From Bacilli bacterium (GTDB taxonomy: Bacteria; Bacillota_I; Bacilli_A; RF39; UBA660): a DNA stretch of 32,063 nt. The position numbers and the translations under genes were made by a program. The stretch is from positions 1-32,063 of the forward strand of contig CAAGHJ010000005.1 in NCBI GenBank assembly GCA_900769635.1, read 5' to 3'. The notes under the pieces are model-generated. The model was given only the letters and a program-made list of their open reading frames with translations. It had not been told where the DNA came from and ran no database searches. Positions 22,572-30,378 of the stretch are shown here, in pieces (positions within the stretch are counted from its first letter, which is position 1; each line of letters starts with the position of its first letter).

Positions 22572-24127
22572 TGAAAAAAATCTTTTATCTTTGTATAATG
22601 TTATTACTAATTCCTACTTATGTTAATGCTGGTCAAATTAATGCTAATTATGGTATTGAAAGTGGAGGAAGTGTTAGTAGCAATGGAAATTTAGTTGGTA
22701 ATTTCAATAAGAGTGGGTTATCTAATAGTTTAAGTGGTAAGTATTATTATACTGATAGTAGTATTATTGGACATACTGAATGGTTTAGTAATTCGTGTAC
22801 ACCGCTTACTCGTGGTACTGGTCCTGTTGCAGATGTAACATTTGCTTATAGTCAAAAGGGATTAATAACTTATAGTGTAAGTAACAATTATACTTTTTCT
22901 GGTGGAGGTATAGGATTTAATATTACATATTATAATAGTTTGAGTGTAGATGTAGCAAAAAATGTAAAAGGTGAAGCTGAGATTTCTTGTCGTTCAATAT
23001 GTTATAGAATTTGGGTAAGGCGAAAAAAAAGTTGTCGTAGTAGAACTCGTTGTGATTATTCACCGATGTGTACTAGTGCTAATGGTAATGCAAATAAATT
23101 TATAAATAATGTAAAAAATAAATATTATTCTGATGGAGATCAATATACGCCATTAACTCGTAGATTGCAAAGTAAATATCGTACTCCAACAATAAATACT
23201 AATTTGAAGATGGATGGTAATAATATTGGAATACAGAGTAAATTAACACAACAGATTTGTAGACGGGTTAATACTGATGGTGATATATTGAAAGTTGATA
23301 ATAATTTTTGTATTGATTTTGATATAAATAATTGGTTAAGGGAGTGGGATTTCAATAATTCTATAAAAACTGTTTATATGGTAAGTATGAGAGATAATGC
23401 TTATATTGATAAATTAACTGGGAAAGTAAGATATGTTTCTTCTAATAATTATATAAATGATGCTAATAATTATATTGCCGAGGGTCCTAAGTATTTTCTT
23501 CCATTAAATTATACTAAAGATAAGTTAAGGATTTATTCTAATTCTTCTAATTTAAGTACTTATTATAATGCACGTTGGACATCTAATTTTAATTATGATG
23601 TTGATGTTTTGCATAAGTATTATAATGTTAAAAATAATAAAGTAAATGGGTATGCTTTTAAATATAGAACTATAAGTTTGAATGATGCGTTCCCAAATGA
23701 TAATGCTGGTGATAATTGGATAAATTATATTAGAAAAGATTTGTATGCTGATCAAAATTTTGCTGAGGGAGAAACTTATATTGTTAATAACTATGATGAT
23801 GATAATCTTAAGAAATATAATTTACATGATAATAATGGTAATATGGTATTGCCTACAATTAAGTTTAATAATAAGTTAGATGATAATAATGTACAGTATT
23901 CTGCAGTTATTGGTTCAAATAATAATGAAACTGGTGCTAATATAGGTATGACGGAGACAAGAAATGATAATAGTAGAAGTACTTATCGATATGGATTTAA
24001 TAATGGATATTTAAGTATTGCGGGAAAGAGTTCATTTAATGATAGTATTCGTAAGAATAATATAACTTATTATAAAATTGGTTGTGGAAGAATATATAAT
24101 GGCCTTCAAGGTGGTGGTTGTCCATGA
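22571..24127 (+). CDS. Large secreted Cys-containing protein of the pilus operon, unknown family
   Basis: No known family is recognised. The 518-residue protein has a signal peptide ending near VNAG and no other membrane segment. The mature part is rich in Asn, Tyr, Ser and Gly. A Cys cluster with basic residues lies at about 138-168 (CRSICYRIW, KKSCRSRTRC, SPMC), with scattered further Cys pairs and a C-terminal GCGRIYNGLQGGGC. The many repeated short beta-like strands suggest an extended adhesin-like structure, possibly a pilus tip or surface component. It overlaps the next gene by four bases (ATGA). It may need the disulfide chemistry of the upstream thioredoxin-like protein. Confidence 0.72.
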   Translation: MKKIFYLCIMLLLIPTYVNAGQINANYGIESGGSVSSNGNLVGNFNKSGLSNSLSGKYYYTDSSIIGHTEWFSNSCTPLTRGTGPVADVTFAYSQKGLITYSVSNNYTFSGGGIGFNITYYNSLSVDVAKNVKGEAEISCRSICYRIWVRRKKSCRSRTRCDYSPMCTSANGNANKFINNVKNKYYSDGDQYTPLTRRLQSKYRTPTINTNLKMDGNNIGIQSKLTQQICRRVNTDGDILKVDNNFCIDFDINNWLREWDFNNSIKTVYMVSMRDNAYIDKLTGKVRYVSSNNYINDANNYIAEGPKYFLPLNYTKDKLRIYSNSSNLSTYYNARWTSNFNYDVDVLHKYYNVKNNKVNGYAFKYRTISLNDAFPNDNAGDNWINYIRKDLYADQNFAEGETYIVNNYDDDNLKKYNLHDNNGNMVLPTIKFNNKLDDNNVQYSAVIGSNNNETGANIGMTETRNDNSRSTYRYGFNNGYLSIAGKSSFNDSIRKNNITYYKIGCGRIYNGLQGGGCP

Positions 24128-25089
24128 AGTGGGCTTATTCGATAGTTAGTGTTCTTGTTTTATGTTTGTTTAGTATGTTTGCGTTGTTCTTTTTTGAAGA
24201 AGCTACAATTAGTAATGAACAGGATTATTATTTGATGAAGGAAAATGTAGAGGCAGCTATGTTTGATTCAGTTGATGTTGCTTATTATCGTGATACTGGA
24301 AAAATTAAAATTAGTAAGGAAAAGTTTGTTGAAAATTTTATACGTAGATTTGCTGAAAATGGAAAACTTGGAACGTATAAAATAGATTATTATGATATTA
24401 TGGAAGAACCTCCTAAGGTTACTGTAAGGATAACGGATAGGACTAAAAGTTATAATATTTATACAAATATGCCTGGAAATACTAATAATAATAATCCTAC
24501 AAGTGTTAATGTTGTTAATGATATTTCTGGTATTATTGAAACTAAAGATTGTTATATAACTAAGACCTTGTATTCAGTACCTAATGAGAGTCACGAGATA
24601 TTAAATAATGTAGGAATGCACGGAGTGAAAAACAAGGATGGTGATTTGATATATCAGATAGAGGGATATAAACCAATAAGGGCTCAGTATGTTATGTCTT
24701 GGTATGATTATGCAATGACTTATGCAACTAGTAATTCTGCTAGTGATAGAAGAAAAGCACTTATGGATGTGTGGGAAAGGTATAATGATTTGTATTATGA
24801 TACTTATAATAGAATGAACCGTGATAGTGATGTGGAAATAGTTTATTGGAATACAACAGCTAACGGAACTGATTATAATGGTTTAGATGGAATAGCAAGA
24901 GTAAGTATGAGAGACTTTGGTATTGTTTCTTCAGGAGATGGGGTTCGTCTTAAATACTCAGCTGACTTTTCTTGTGCATCACTTGTTTATACGAAAACTT
25001 ATGGTGGTACACATAGATGGGTTTGTAATATTGGTGTTATATTTGATGTTCTATATAAGAGTACTAGTGATAGATGTAAGAATCAGTAA
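24124..25089 (+). CDS. TadE-like membrane-anchored pilus protein (possibly DUF5411 family)
   Basis: The 321-residue protein has one N-terminal membrane helix (YSIVSVLVLCLFSMFALFFF) directly followed by EEATISNEQDYYLMKENVEAAMFDSVDVAYYRDTG, the pattern of a pseudopilin/TadE-like stalk with an acidic residue after the helix. The outer domain has a conserved-looking EKFVENFIRRFAENGKL segment and Cys near 141, 287 and 302. The pattern reminds me of the DUF5411 family, but I cannot check it. The start lies inside the stop of the preceding gene, with AAGGTGG upstream. It is likely to be an assembly factor or minor pilin. Confidence 0.68.
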   Translation: MKWAYSIVSVLVLCLFSMFALFFFEEATISNEQDYYLMKENVEAAMFDSVDVAYYRDTGKIKISKEKFVENFIRRFAENGKLGTYKIDYYDIMEEPPKVTVRITDRTKSYNIYTNMPGNTNNNNPTSVNVVNDISGIIETKDCYITKTLYSVPNESHEILNNVGMHGVKNKDGDLIYQIEGYKPIRAQYVMSWYDYAMTYATSNSASDRRKALMDVWERYNDLYYDTYNRMNRDSDVEIVYWNTTANGTDYNGLDGIARVSMRDFGIVSSGDGVRLKYSADFSCASLVYTKTYGGTHRWVCNIGVIFDVLYKSTSDRCKNQ

Positions 25090-25119
25090 AATATATAAGA
25101 AAGAAAGGAAGAGAGAAAA

Positions 25120-26019
25120 ATGGGAAATTTAAGTGGTACGCTTAAGAAATTTATGGGTAACAAAAATACTGTTACCATAGTGGGAGTTTTGATTTGTATA
25201 CTTGTACTTTATTTTGGGTACAATTATAGAATTAATAAGGATACGAGAATGGTAAAAGTTCCTTATGCTTTAGAGGCTATACAGCCTAAAACTAAAATTA
25301 CTAAAGAAATGATTGGTACAATGGAGATACCAGAGTCTTTTGAGGGTAGTTATTATACTTATGGCAGTATAAATGATCTTATTGGTAAGTATTCTAATTA
25401 TAATACTGTAATACCTAAGGGTAGTTTATTCTATGATGAATTAGTTATATCTGAGGATAAAATACCTGATGCTGTATTTAGTAAACTTGAAAAGGGATAT
25501 GTACCAGAAATAGTTCAAGCTAATATGGATAATACTTATGCAAACTCTATTATGCCTGATTCTTTAGTAGATATTTATGTTAAATATGATAATAATGGTA
25601 AAATTAGTTATGGTAAATTTTTTGAAAATATATCTGTACTTGCTGTTAAGGATTCTGCTGGTAATAATGTATTTGATAGTTCAGAAGAAACTAGGACACC
25701 AGCGTATATGTTTCTTGCATTACCGGAAACTAAATATTTAGCGTTTAGAATGCTTAGTTTTGTTTCAACAGAAATGACTGATTATAAGGTTAATCTTGTT
25801 CTTGTTCCTAATACTAAGGAGTATAAGTCTAATGATGAGGGTGCTGTTAGGGTTAGTAGTAATGATATTTTAGCATTTGTTGAGGATAAGGTTGCTAAGA
25901 TTGATAGTCAAGATGTGGAATTTAATAAGTTAAAAGAAGAAATGGCTAAACAAAAATTAGAAGAAGAAAATCAAGATGATACTACCGATGATAATAGTGA
26001 TACTAATGTTAATGGATAA
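25120..26019 (+). CDS. cpaB: CpaB/RcpC-like SAF-domain pilus assembly protein
   Basis: The 299-residue protein has a membrane anchor near 18-34 (TIVGVLICILVLYFGYN), then a SAF-type domain with VPYALEAIQPKTKITKEMIGTMEIPE and YNTVIPKGSLFYDELV. This is the typical CpaB order of a first beta strand, 'I...T.IT..M' and 'I..G..l...l'. The C terminus is a charged helix and an acidic tail. In Gram-negative Tad systems CpaB works with the outer-membrane secretin. Here there is no secretin, so it presumably acts at the membrane-wall interface. AAGGAAGAGAGAAAA precedes the ATG. Confidence 0.85.
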   Translation: MGNLSGTLKKFMGNKNTVTIVGVLICILVLYFGYNYRINKDTRMVKVPYALEAIQPKTKITKEMIGTMEIPESFEGSYYTYGSINDLIGKYSNYNTVIPKGSLFYDELVISEDKIPDAVFSKLEKGYVPEIVQANMDNTYANSIMPDSLVDIYVKYDNNGKISYGKFFENISVLAVKDSAGNNVFDSSEETRTPAYMFLALPETKYLAFRMLSFVSTEMTDYKVNLVLVPNTKEYKSNDEGAVRVSSNDILAFVEDKVAKIDSQDVEFNKLKEEMAKQKLEEENQDDTTDDNSDTNVNG

Positions 26020-26037
26020 TAGATAAGGAGGGTTATT

Positions 26038-27408
26038 ATGGATGGTGGTTTTACACAAGTTGATTTTGGTCCATTACAAACGTTTTTGGACAATGATGAT
26101 ATAACCGATATTTCTTATAGTAATAATGGACAGGTTTGGTTAAAGACTTTATCTAAGGGTGTATACAGAGTAGAGAATACGGGAGTTGATAATGCTTTAA
26201 TAGAGAAGATAGCCTTTCAGTGTGCAAATACAATGGGTAAGACATTTAATATGGCTAATCCGTTCTTGGATGCTGAAAGTGCTGAACTTCGTATGAACTT
26301 TGTTCATGATTCTATTGCTAAGAATGGGATTGCTTTACTTATAAGAAAGACTCCAGCTAAGATAAGGCTTGAGAAGGATAAGATTATTAAAGAGGATTAT
26401 ATTAGACTTGATATTCACGATTTTCTACTTAAATGTGTAGAGGGTCACTGTAATATTTTGGTTAGTGGTGAAACTGGTAGTGGTAAAACGGAGTTTGTTA
26501 AGTATTTGGCTGCTCATACGAAAGAGAATGAAAAGATTATTACTATTGAGGATACTTTGGAACTGCATTTGGATAAGATATTTCCACACCGTGATATTGT
26601 TGCTATGAAAACTAATAATATTGCTAGTTATAGTGATGTACTTGTTACTTGTATGAGACAGAATCCTAGATGGATACTTTTATCAGAGGTAAGAAGTGCG
26701 GAAGCGGTTATGGCTGTTAGGAACTCTATTAGTTCGGGACATAATATTTTATCGACAATACACGCTGATAAGGCAGCTTCTATTCCAAATCGTTTATATA
26801 GTTTGTTAGAGTCTAATTTGGATTTGGAACAATTTCTAAGAAGTATTCATAGATATGTTCAACTTGGTGTTCATATTAAGGGTTATTATAGTAAGGAGCT
26901 TGGTAGGTTTCATAGAGAGGTATGTGAAGTAACGGAGTTTTATGTTACTGAGAATAATGAAGCTAAGAGTAATACTATTTATAAGAAGACTCCTGATGGT
27001 AAGTTTACTATTAAGAATCCTACTAAGTATTTACTTGGATACTTAGAGAGTCAGGGAGTTATAATGCAACCGGATATTTTGGTTAAAGAGGAATTCCACG
27101 AAGTTAAGGATGATTTTGTTATAGATAAGTCTACGGGAGAAATGAGAAATAATAATGCTAATCTTAATATGAATACTACTAATAATATTAATAATGTTAA
27201 TGCTAATTATAGAGTAGATAATAGTGGTAATAATATGGCTATTAATAGTAATGCACGTAGTGTCCAACCCCCTAATAGTATTCCTAATAATATGGCTTAT
27301 AATAATCCTAATGTAAATAATATATATGGATTTAATAATGGTTATGTAATGCCAAATCAAGTTACACCTGTAAACCCTGTTAATATTAATAATCAGAGTA
27401 ATGGTTAG
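26038..27408 (+). CDS. cpaF: CpaF/TadA-type secretion ATPase
   Basis: This hexameric ATPase powers assembly of Tad pili. The 456-residue protein has the N-terminal domain and then Walker A GETGSGKT (144-151), the Asp box with TIEDTLELH (169-177), Walker B WILLSEVR (212-219; the usual form is GEVR) and the His box GHNILSTIHAD (234-244). Residues after about 370 form an Asn-rich low-complexity tail absent from typical CpaF proteins. AAGGAGGGTTATT gives a strong ribosome site. The genes for CpaB before it and TadB/TadC after it complete the motor. Confidence 0.95.
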   Translation: MDGGFTQVDFGPLQTFLDNDDITDISYSNNGQVWLKTLSKGVYRVENTGVDNALIEKIAFQCANTMGKTFNMANPFLDAESAELRMNFVHDSIAKNGIALLIRKTPAKIRLEKDKIIKEDYIRLDIHDFLLKCVEGHCNILVSGETGSGKTEFVKYLAAHTKENEKIITIEDTLELHLDKIFPHRDIVAMKTNNIASYSDVLVTCMRQNPRWILLSEVRSAEAVMAVRNSISSGHNILSTIHADKAASIPNRLYSLLESNLDLEQFLRSIHRYVQLGVHIKGYYSKELGRFHREVCEVTEFYVTENNEAKSNTIYKKTPDGKFTIKNPTKYLLGYLESQGVIMQPDILVKEEFHEVKDDFVIDKSTGEMRNNNANLNMNTTNNINNVNANYRVDNSGNNMAINSNARSVQPPNSIPNNMAYNNPNVNNIYGFNNGYVMPNQVTPVNPVNINNQSNG

Positions 27409-27422
27409 AAAGTAGGTGAGTT

Positions 27423-28319
27423 ATGATAGAGATAGTAATAGTTGGTATAATTATTGTATTTATTGTTTTATATCGTTCTAGTAATGGGGAAAATGTATAT
27501 AAGTTTTTAGTTGATCAAACGGCAGATACTTATAATAAGCTTGCTCCTTATTCTTTCAAGATGATGAGGGACAAGGTTAAGGAACTAGGTCTTGAATATA
27601 GTGTCAAGCAGTATACTATTCAGATTATTATATTTGCGGGATTTGCTGGTTTAGTTGGATACTTTTATTTCTATGATTTAGTTGTTGTAGTTGTATATGC
27701 TTGTATAGCGGTAGCGGTTATTCCTTATCTTACTTATTTGAGGTGTAAAAGGCAATATAGTGAGTTTATATTTGAACAAGTACAGGTATATACTACGAAT
27801 ACGATAATGGAGTTTGCAACAACAAAGGCTTTTGTTAAGGCTTTAGAGGGAGTTGTTGAATCTGGGGTATTAGAGGATCCGGTTTTATCTGATGTTAAGA
27901 CAATGATTGCTTTATCTTATGAGAATGGTGATATAGAGGATTCTATTAAATATATGGATTCTAAGTATCCTTTCTATATGGTTAAGAATATGCATCAACT
28001 TTTCTTACAGGTTACAAAAGAGGGTGCTAAGGATACGGAAGAGACTTTTAATAATATGCTTAATGATATTGACCTTCTTGTTGATGGTGTTTATAGGGAT
28101 AGAAGTGATAGGAAGTTATTCCACAGACAGTTTGTTATATTTGGTCTTGTTCTTTATGCTATTATAGTACTGGTGCAGTTACTTCTTGGAGTGGACTCTT
28201 ATATTAAGCTTTTGGATAGTCTTATTGTTACGATAATGGTACACGGAGTTGTATTTATTAATAGTTACTTTCTTCTTAAGGGAGAAAAATATTATAACGA
28301 GAATGTGGGTGCGGAATAA
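27423..28319 (+). CDS. tadB: TadB-like inner membrane platform protein
   Basis: The 298-residue protein has an N-terminal helix, a pair of helices near 65-105, a cytoplasmic T2SSF-type helical domain and two C-terminal membrane helices (FVIFGLVLYAIIVLVQLLLG and the final SLIVTIMVHGVVFINSYFLL). TadB and TadC form the platform that CpaF acts on. It sits immediately after cpaF and its stop overlaps the next start by one base. The T2SSF pattern is weaker than in type II secretion proteins, as usual for Tad. Confidence 0.85.
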   Translation: MIEIVIVGIIIVFIVLYRSSNGENVYKFLVDQTADTYNKLAPYSFKMMRDKVKELGLEYSVKQYTIQIIIFAGFAGLVGYFYFYDLVVVVVYACIAVAVIPYLTYLRCKRQYSEFIFEQVQVYTTNTIMEFATTKAFVKALEGVVESGVLEDPVLSDVKTMIALSYENGDIEDSIKYMDSKYPFYMVKNMHQLFLQVTKEGAKDTEETFNNMLNDIDLLVDGVYRDRSDRKLFHRQFVIFGLVLYAIIVLVQLLLGVDSYIKLLDSLIVTIMVHGVVFINSYFLLKGEKYYNENVGAE

Positions 28320-29113
28320 TGTATATAGAAATTCTTATTGTTATTATTGTAATTGGCTTTATTTTGGTGTATAATAATGTTATAAGTACTAATAGATTCT
28401 TTGATGAGAATTCAAAAGTATTTCTAGCTATTAAAGAGAAGGATTATGATTTCTTACTTAGGGCTAAGTATGGTGAGAAGGTTTATGATCCTAATGAAGT
28501 ATTTATGAGAAGAATTAGGAAGGCTATAATGGTTACGTTCTTATTTCTATTTATATTTATTTCTAAGATTAGTGCTTTATATATTCTTATTTCTTTAGCT
28601 ATTGGAGTTCTTGTATTTAAGCTTCCTTATATTGATTTAAAGAAGTATTATAAACAACATTTGAATGTTATTGACTCTTTACTTCCTTATTATTTGAAGA
28701 GTTTAGAGGTACTTGTTCAGCATTATACAGTGCCTGTTGCTCTTGCTAAGAGTATAGAGGATGCTCCAGCAGTGTTTAAGCCTGGTCTTAAGGAGTTAGT
28801 AGCTAAGATTGAGGCTGGAGACTCTAGTGTGGATCCTTATATGGATTTTGCAAAGGAGTATCCGGTTAGGGATTCTATGAGAATGATGAGGCTTTTGTAT
28901 AGGCTTGGGTTAGGTGAACAAGAGATGAAACACGAGCAAATGGTATCGTTTTCGAAGTCTGTTTCTTCACTTCAACTTAAAGCAAGAGAGCAAAAGTATA
29001 AGGCAAGATTAGATTCTATGGAAAATCAAACTATGAAGATGTTAGTATGTACAGGCGGAAGTGCTTTGTTAATATTACTTATTGCAGCATTTCAGATGCT
29101 TGGTTCATCATAA
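28319..29113 (+). CDS. tadC: TadC-like inner membrane platform protein
   Basis: The 264-residue protein has membrane helices near 4-20, 63-80, 82-98 and at the end (LVCTGGSALLILLIAAFQML). Between them is a cytoplasmic T2SSF-like domain with LLPYYLKSLEVLVQHYTVPVALAKSIEDA near 120-150, which resembles the TadC pattern of a conserved small helix pair. It begins inside the stop codon of tadB. Confidence 0.84.
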   Translation: MYIEILIVIIVIGFILVYNNVISTNRFFDENSKVFLAIKEKDYDFLLRAKYGEKVYDPNEVFMRRIRKAIMVTFLFLFIFISKISALYILISLAIGVLVFKLPYIDLKKYYKQHLNVIDSLLPYYLKSLEVLVQHYTVPVALAKSIEDAPAVFKPGLKELVAKIEAGDSSVDPYMDFAKEYPVRDSMRMMRLLYRLGLGEQEMKHEQMVSFSKSVSSLQLKAREQKYKARLDSMENQTMKMLVCTGGSALLILLIAAFQMLGSS

Positions 29114-29167
29114 TATAGACGTATTAAAAAGAAAAAATGAATTATTATATTTAAAGGAGGTGAAATG

Positions 29168-29335
29168 ATGAAAGAAGCGACAGGTGAAGTAAGTATGACT
29201 ATTGTTACGTTGGTTGCTATTGCTGTAATAGGAGCAATATTAGCTTCAAACTGGGATGCAATAAAGGAAAAAATAACTGATTTGTGGGATACTGGTGAGA
29301 ATAATACACAATGGAATAATCAAAATAATCCATAA
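29168..29335 (+). CDS. Flp-like pilin, 55 residues (candidate major pilin)
   Basis: This short gene lies between tadC and the minor pilins. It begins MKEATGEVSMTIVTLVAIAV, a short charged leader followed by a hydrophobic helix of about 20 residues (MTIVTLVAIAVIGAILAS), then an amphipathic helix NWDAIKEKITDLWD and a polar Asn-rich end. That is the size and layout of Flp/Flp1-like pilins. AAAGGAGGTGAA lies just upstream, the strongest ribosome site of the operon; an ATG 3 bp earlier is an alternative start. A Gly-Glu pair before the helix is a possible processing zone, though the canonical G-xxxx-E is not clean. Confidence 0.75.
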   Translation: MKEATGEVSMTIVTLVAIAVIGAILASNWDAIKEKITDLWDTGENNTQWNNQNNP

Positions 29336-29385
29336 ATTTAATTGCTATTATGTATTATAATAAAAGCAACGATATTGGGATTTAA

Positions 29386-29425
29386 AAAGGAAGGGTTATT
29401 ATATTATCATAGTAACTTTTCCTTT
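29386..29425 (+). other. 13-bp stem-loop downstream of the pilin gene
   Basis: AAAGGAAGGGTTA (29386-29398) pairs with TAACTTTTCCTTT (29413-29425), with two G-U pairs and a 14-nt loop. No T-run follows, so it is more likely an RNA-stabilising or partial attenuating hairpin than a full terminator. It sits in the only sizeable gap of the operon (138 bp). Confidence 0.6.
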
Positions 29426-29473
29426 AGAGTTCTAATTTTAATAAGTATATTGATTTTAAGGTAGGTGATTTAC

Positions 29474-29944
29474 ATGAATCAGAGTTTTGGAATGGCTTTT
29501 ATGATAAAATTATTATTGATAATTTTATTTGTTGTTGTTTCTTTTGCAGCAGTTGGACTTTCAATTGGTAAATCATTTAGGGTTAAAAATCAAATTATTT
29601 CTTATTTGGAACAATATGAGGGTTGTAATTTGAGTTCTGAGGGATATGGTATTTATACTGATGTTCCTGGGGTTTGTACTGATGTTAAGGTTAGTGAACT
29701 TATTAATAGATATATGGATAGTGTTGGTTATAGAGTTGGTTATAATGAAAATGATCGTTATCTTGTAAAAAAGATTAAGTCTACTAGTGATGGTAAAGAT
29801 GGTTATTATTATGAGGTTACTGTTTGGATTGATTGGTATATTCCGTTTGTTTCGGGTAGAAATGCTAATCGAGCAACTGAATATAGAAATGTAAGGAATT
29901 TTACTTCAATAAATGGAAAGACTTATTTGATTGAAAAGTGGTGA
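29474..29944 (+). CDS. TadE/F-like minor pilin
   Basis: The 156-residue protein has an N-terminal hydrophobic helix (FMIKLLLIILFVVVSFAAVGLSIG) followed by KSFRVKNQIISYLEQYEGCN, then a small outer domain with two Cys (EGCN, GVCTDV) likely bonded to each other. The end is YYYEVTVWIDWYIPF. It shares its layout with the next gene: helix, xxFxxKNxIIxYxExYE, a Cys pair, and a closing Tyr-rich strand with W-[DE]-x(0,1)-[YF]-x-x-PF. The two are probably paralogous minor pilins or pilus-initiation subunits. GTAGGTGATTTAC precedes the ATG. Confidence 0.7.
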   Translation: MNQSFGMAFMIKLLLIILFVVVSFAAVGLSIGKSFRVKNQIISYLEQYEGCNLSSEGYGIYTDVPGVCTDVKVSELINRYMDSVGYRVGYNENDRYLVKKIKSTSDGKDGYYYEVTVWIDWYIPFVSGRNANRATEYRNVRNFTSINGKTYLIEKW

Positions 29945-29949
29945 TATGA

Positions 29950-30357
29950 ATGAAAGATGCTTTTGGCGGTTCGTATATGATATATGTATTTATTGGTTTT
30001 ACAATTATATTTATTCTTTTTATCTCATTAATTCTTAAGTATGGTCAAGCTTTTAAGATAAAGAATACTATTATTGAATATATTGAAGAATATGAGAGTT
30101 ATCAGATGGCTCGTGATAAAATTGATAATTATATTGAAAATGATAGTTTATATAGAATTGATATGGATAGTAGTATGGTTGTTAATTTACCTAATTCTAA
30201 TTGTACTAATTTAGGATACTGTGTTGTTCATCATTCAAAAAATGGTGATGCTGAGGGTTATTATTCTGTATATACTTTTGTTAAGTGGGAATTTCCGTTT
30301 TTTAGACTTCATAGTACTTGGACAATCAAGGGTGAAACTAGGCCTGTATCTGGTTAA
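29950..30357 (+). CDS. TadE/F-like minor pilin, paralogue of the preceding gene
   Basis: The 135-residue protein has a hydrophobic helix (YMIYVFIGFTIIFILFISLIL), the shared AFKIKNTIIEYIEEYESYQ motif, two Cys (SNCTNLGYC) and the closing strand YYSVYTFVKWEFPFFRL. A GTGGTGAT ribosome site lies just before an out-of-frame ATG at 29946, and the in-frame ATG follows 4 bp later. It starts 5 bp after the previous stop. Confidence 0.7.
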   Translation: MKDAFGGSYMIYVFIGFTIIFILFISLILKYGQAFKIKNTIIEYIEEYESYQMARDKIDNYIENDSLYRIDMDSSMVVNLPNSNCTNLGYCVVHHSKNGDAEGYYSVYTFVKWEFPFFRLHSTWTIKGETRPVSG

Positions 30358-30378
30358 TTATAATAAGGAGGAGAGATT

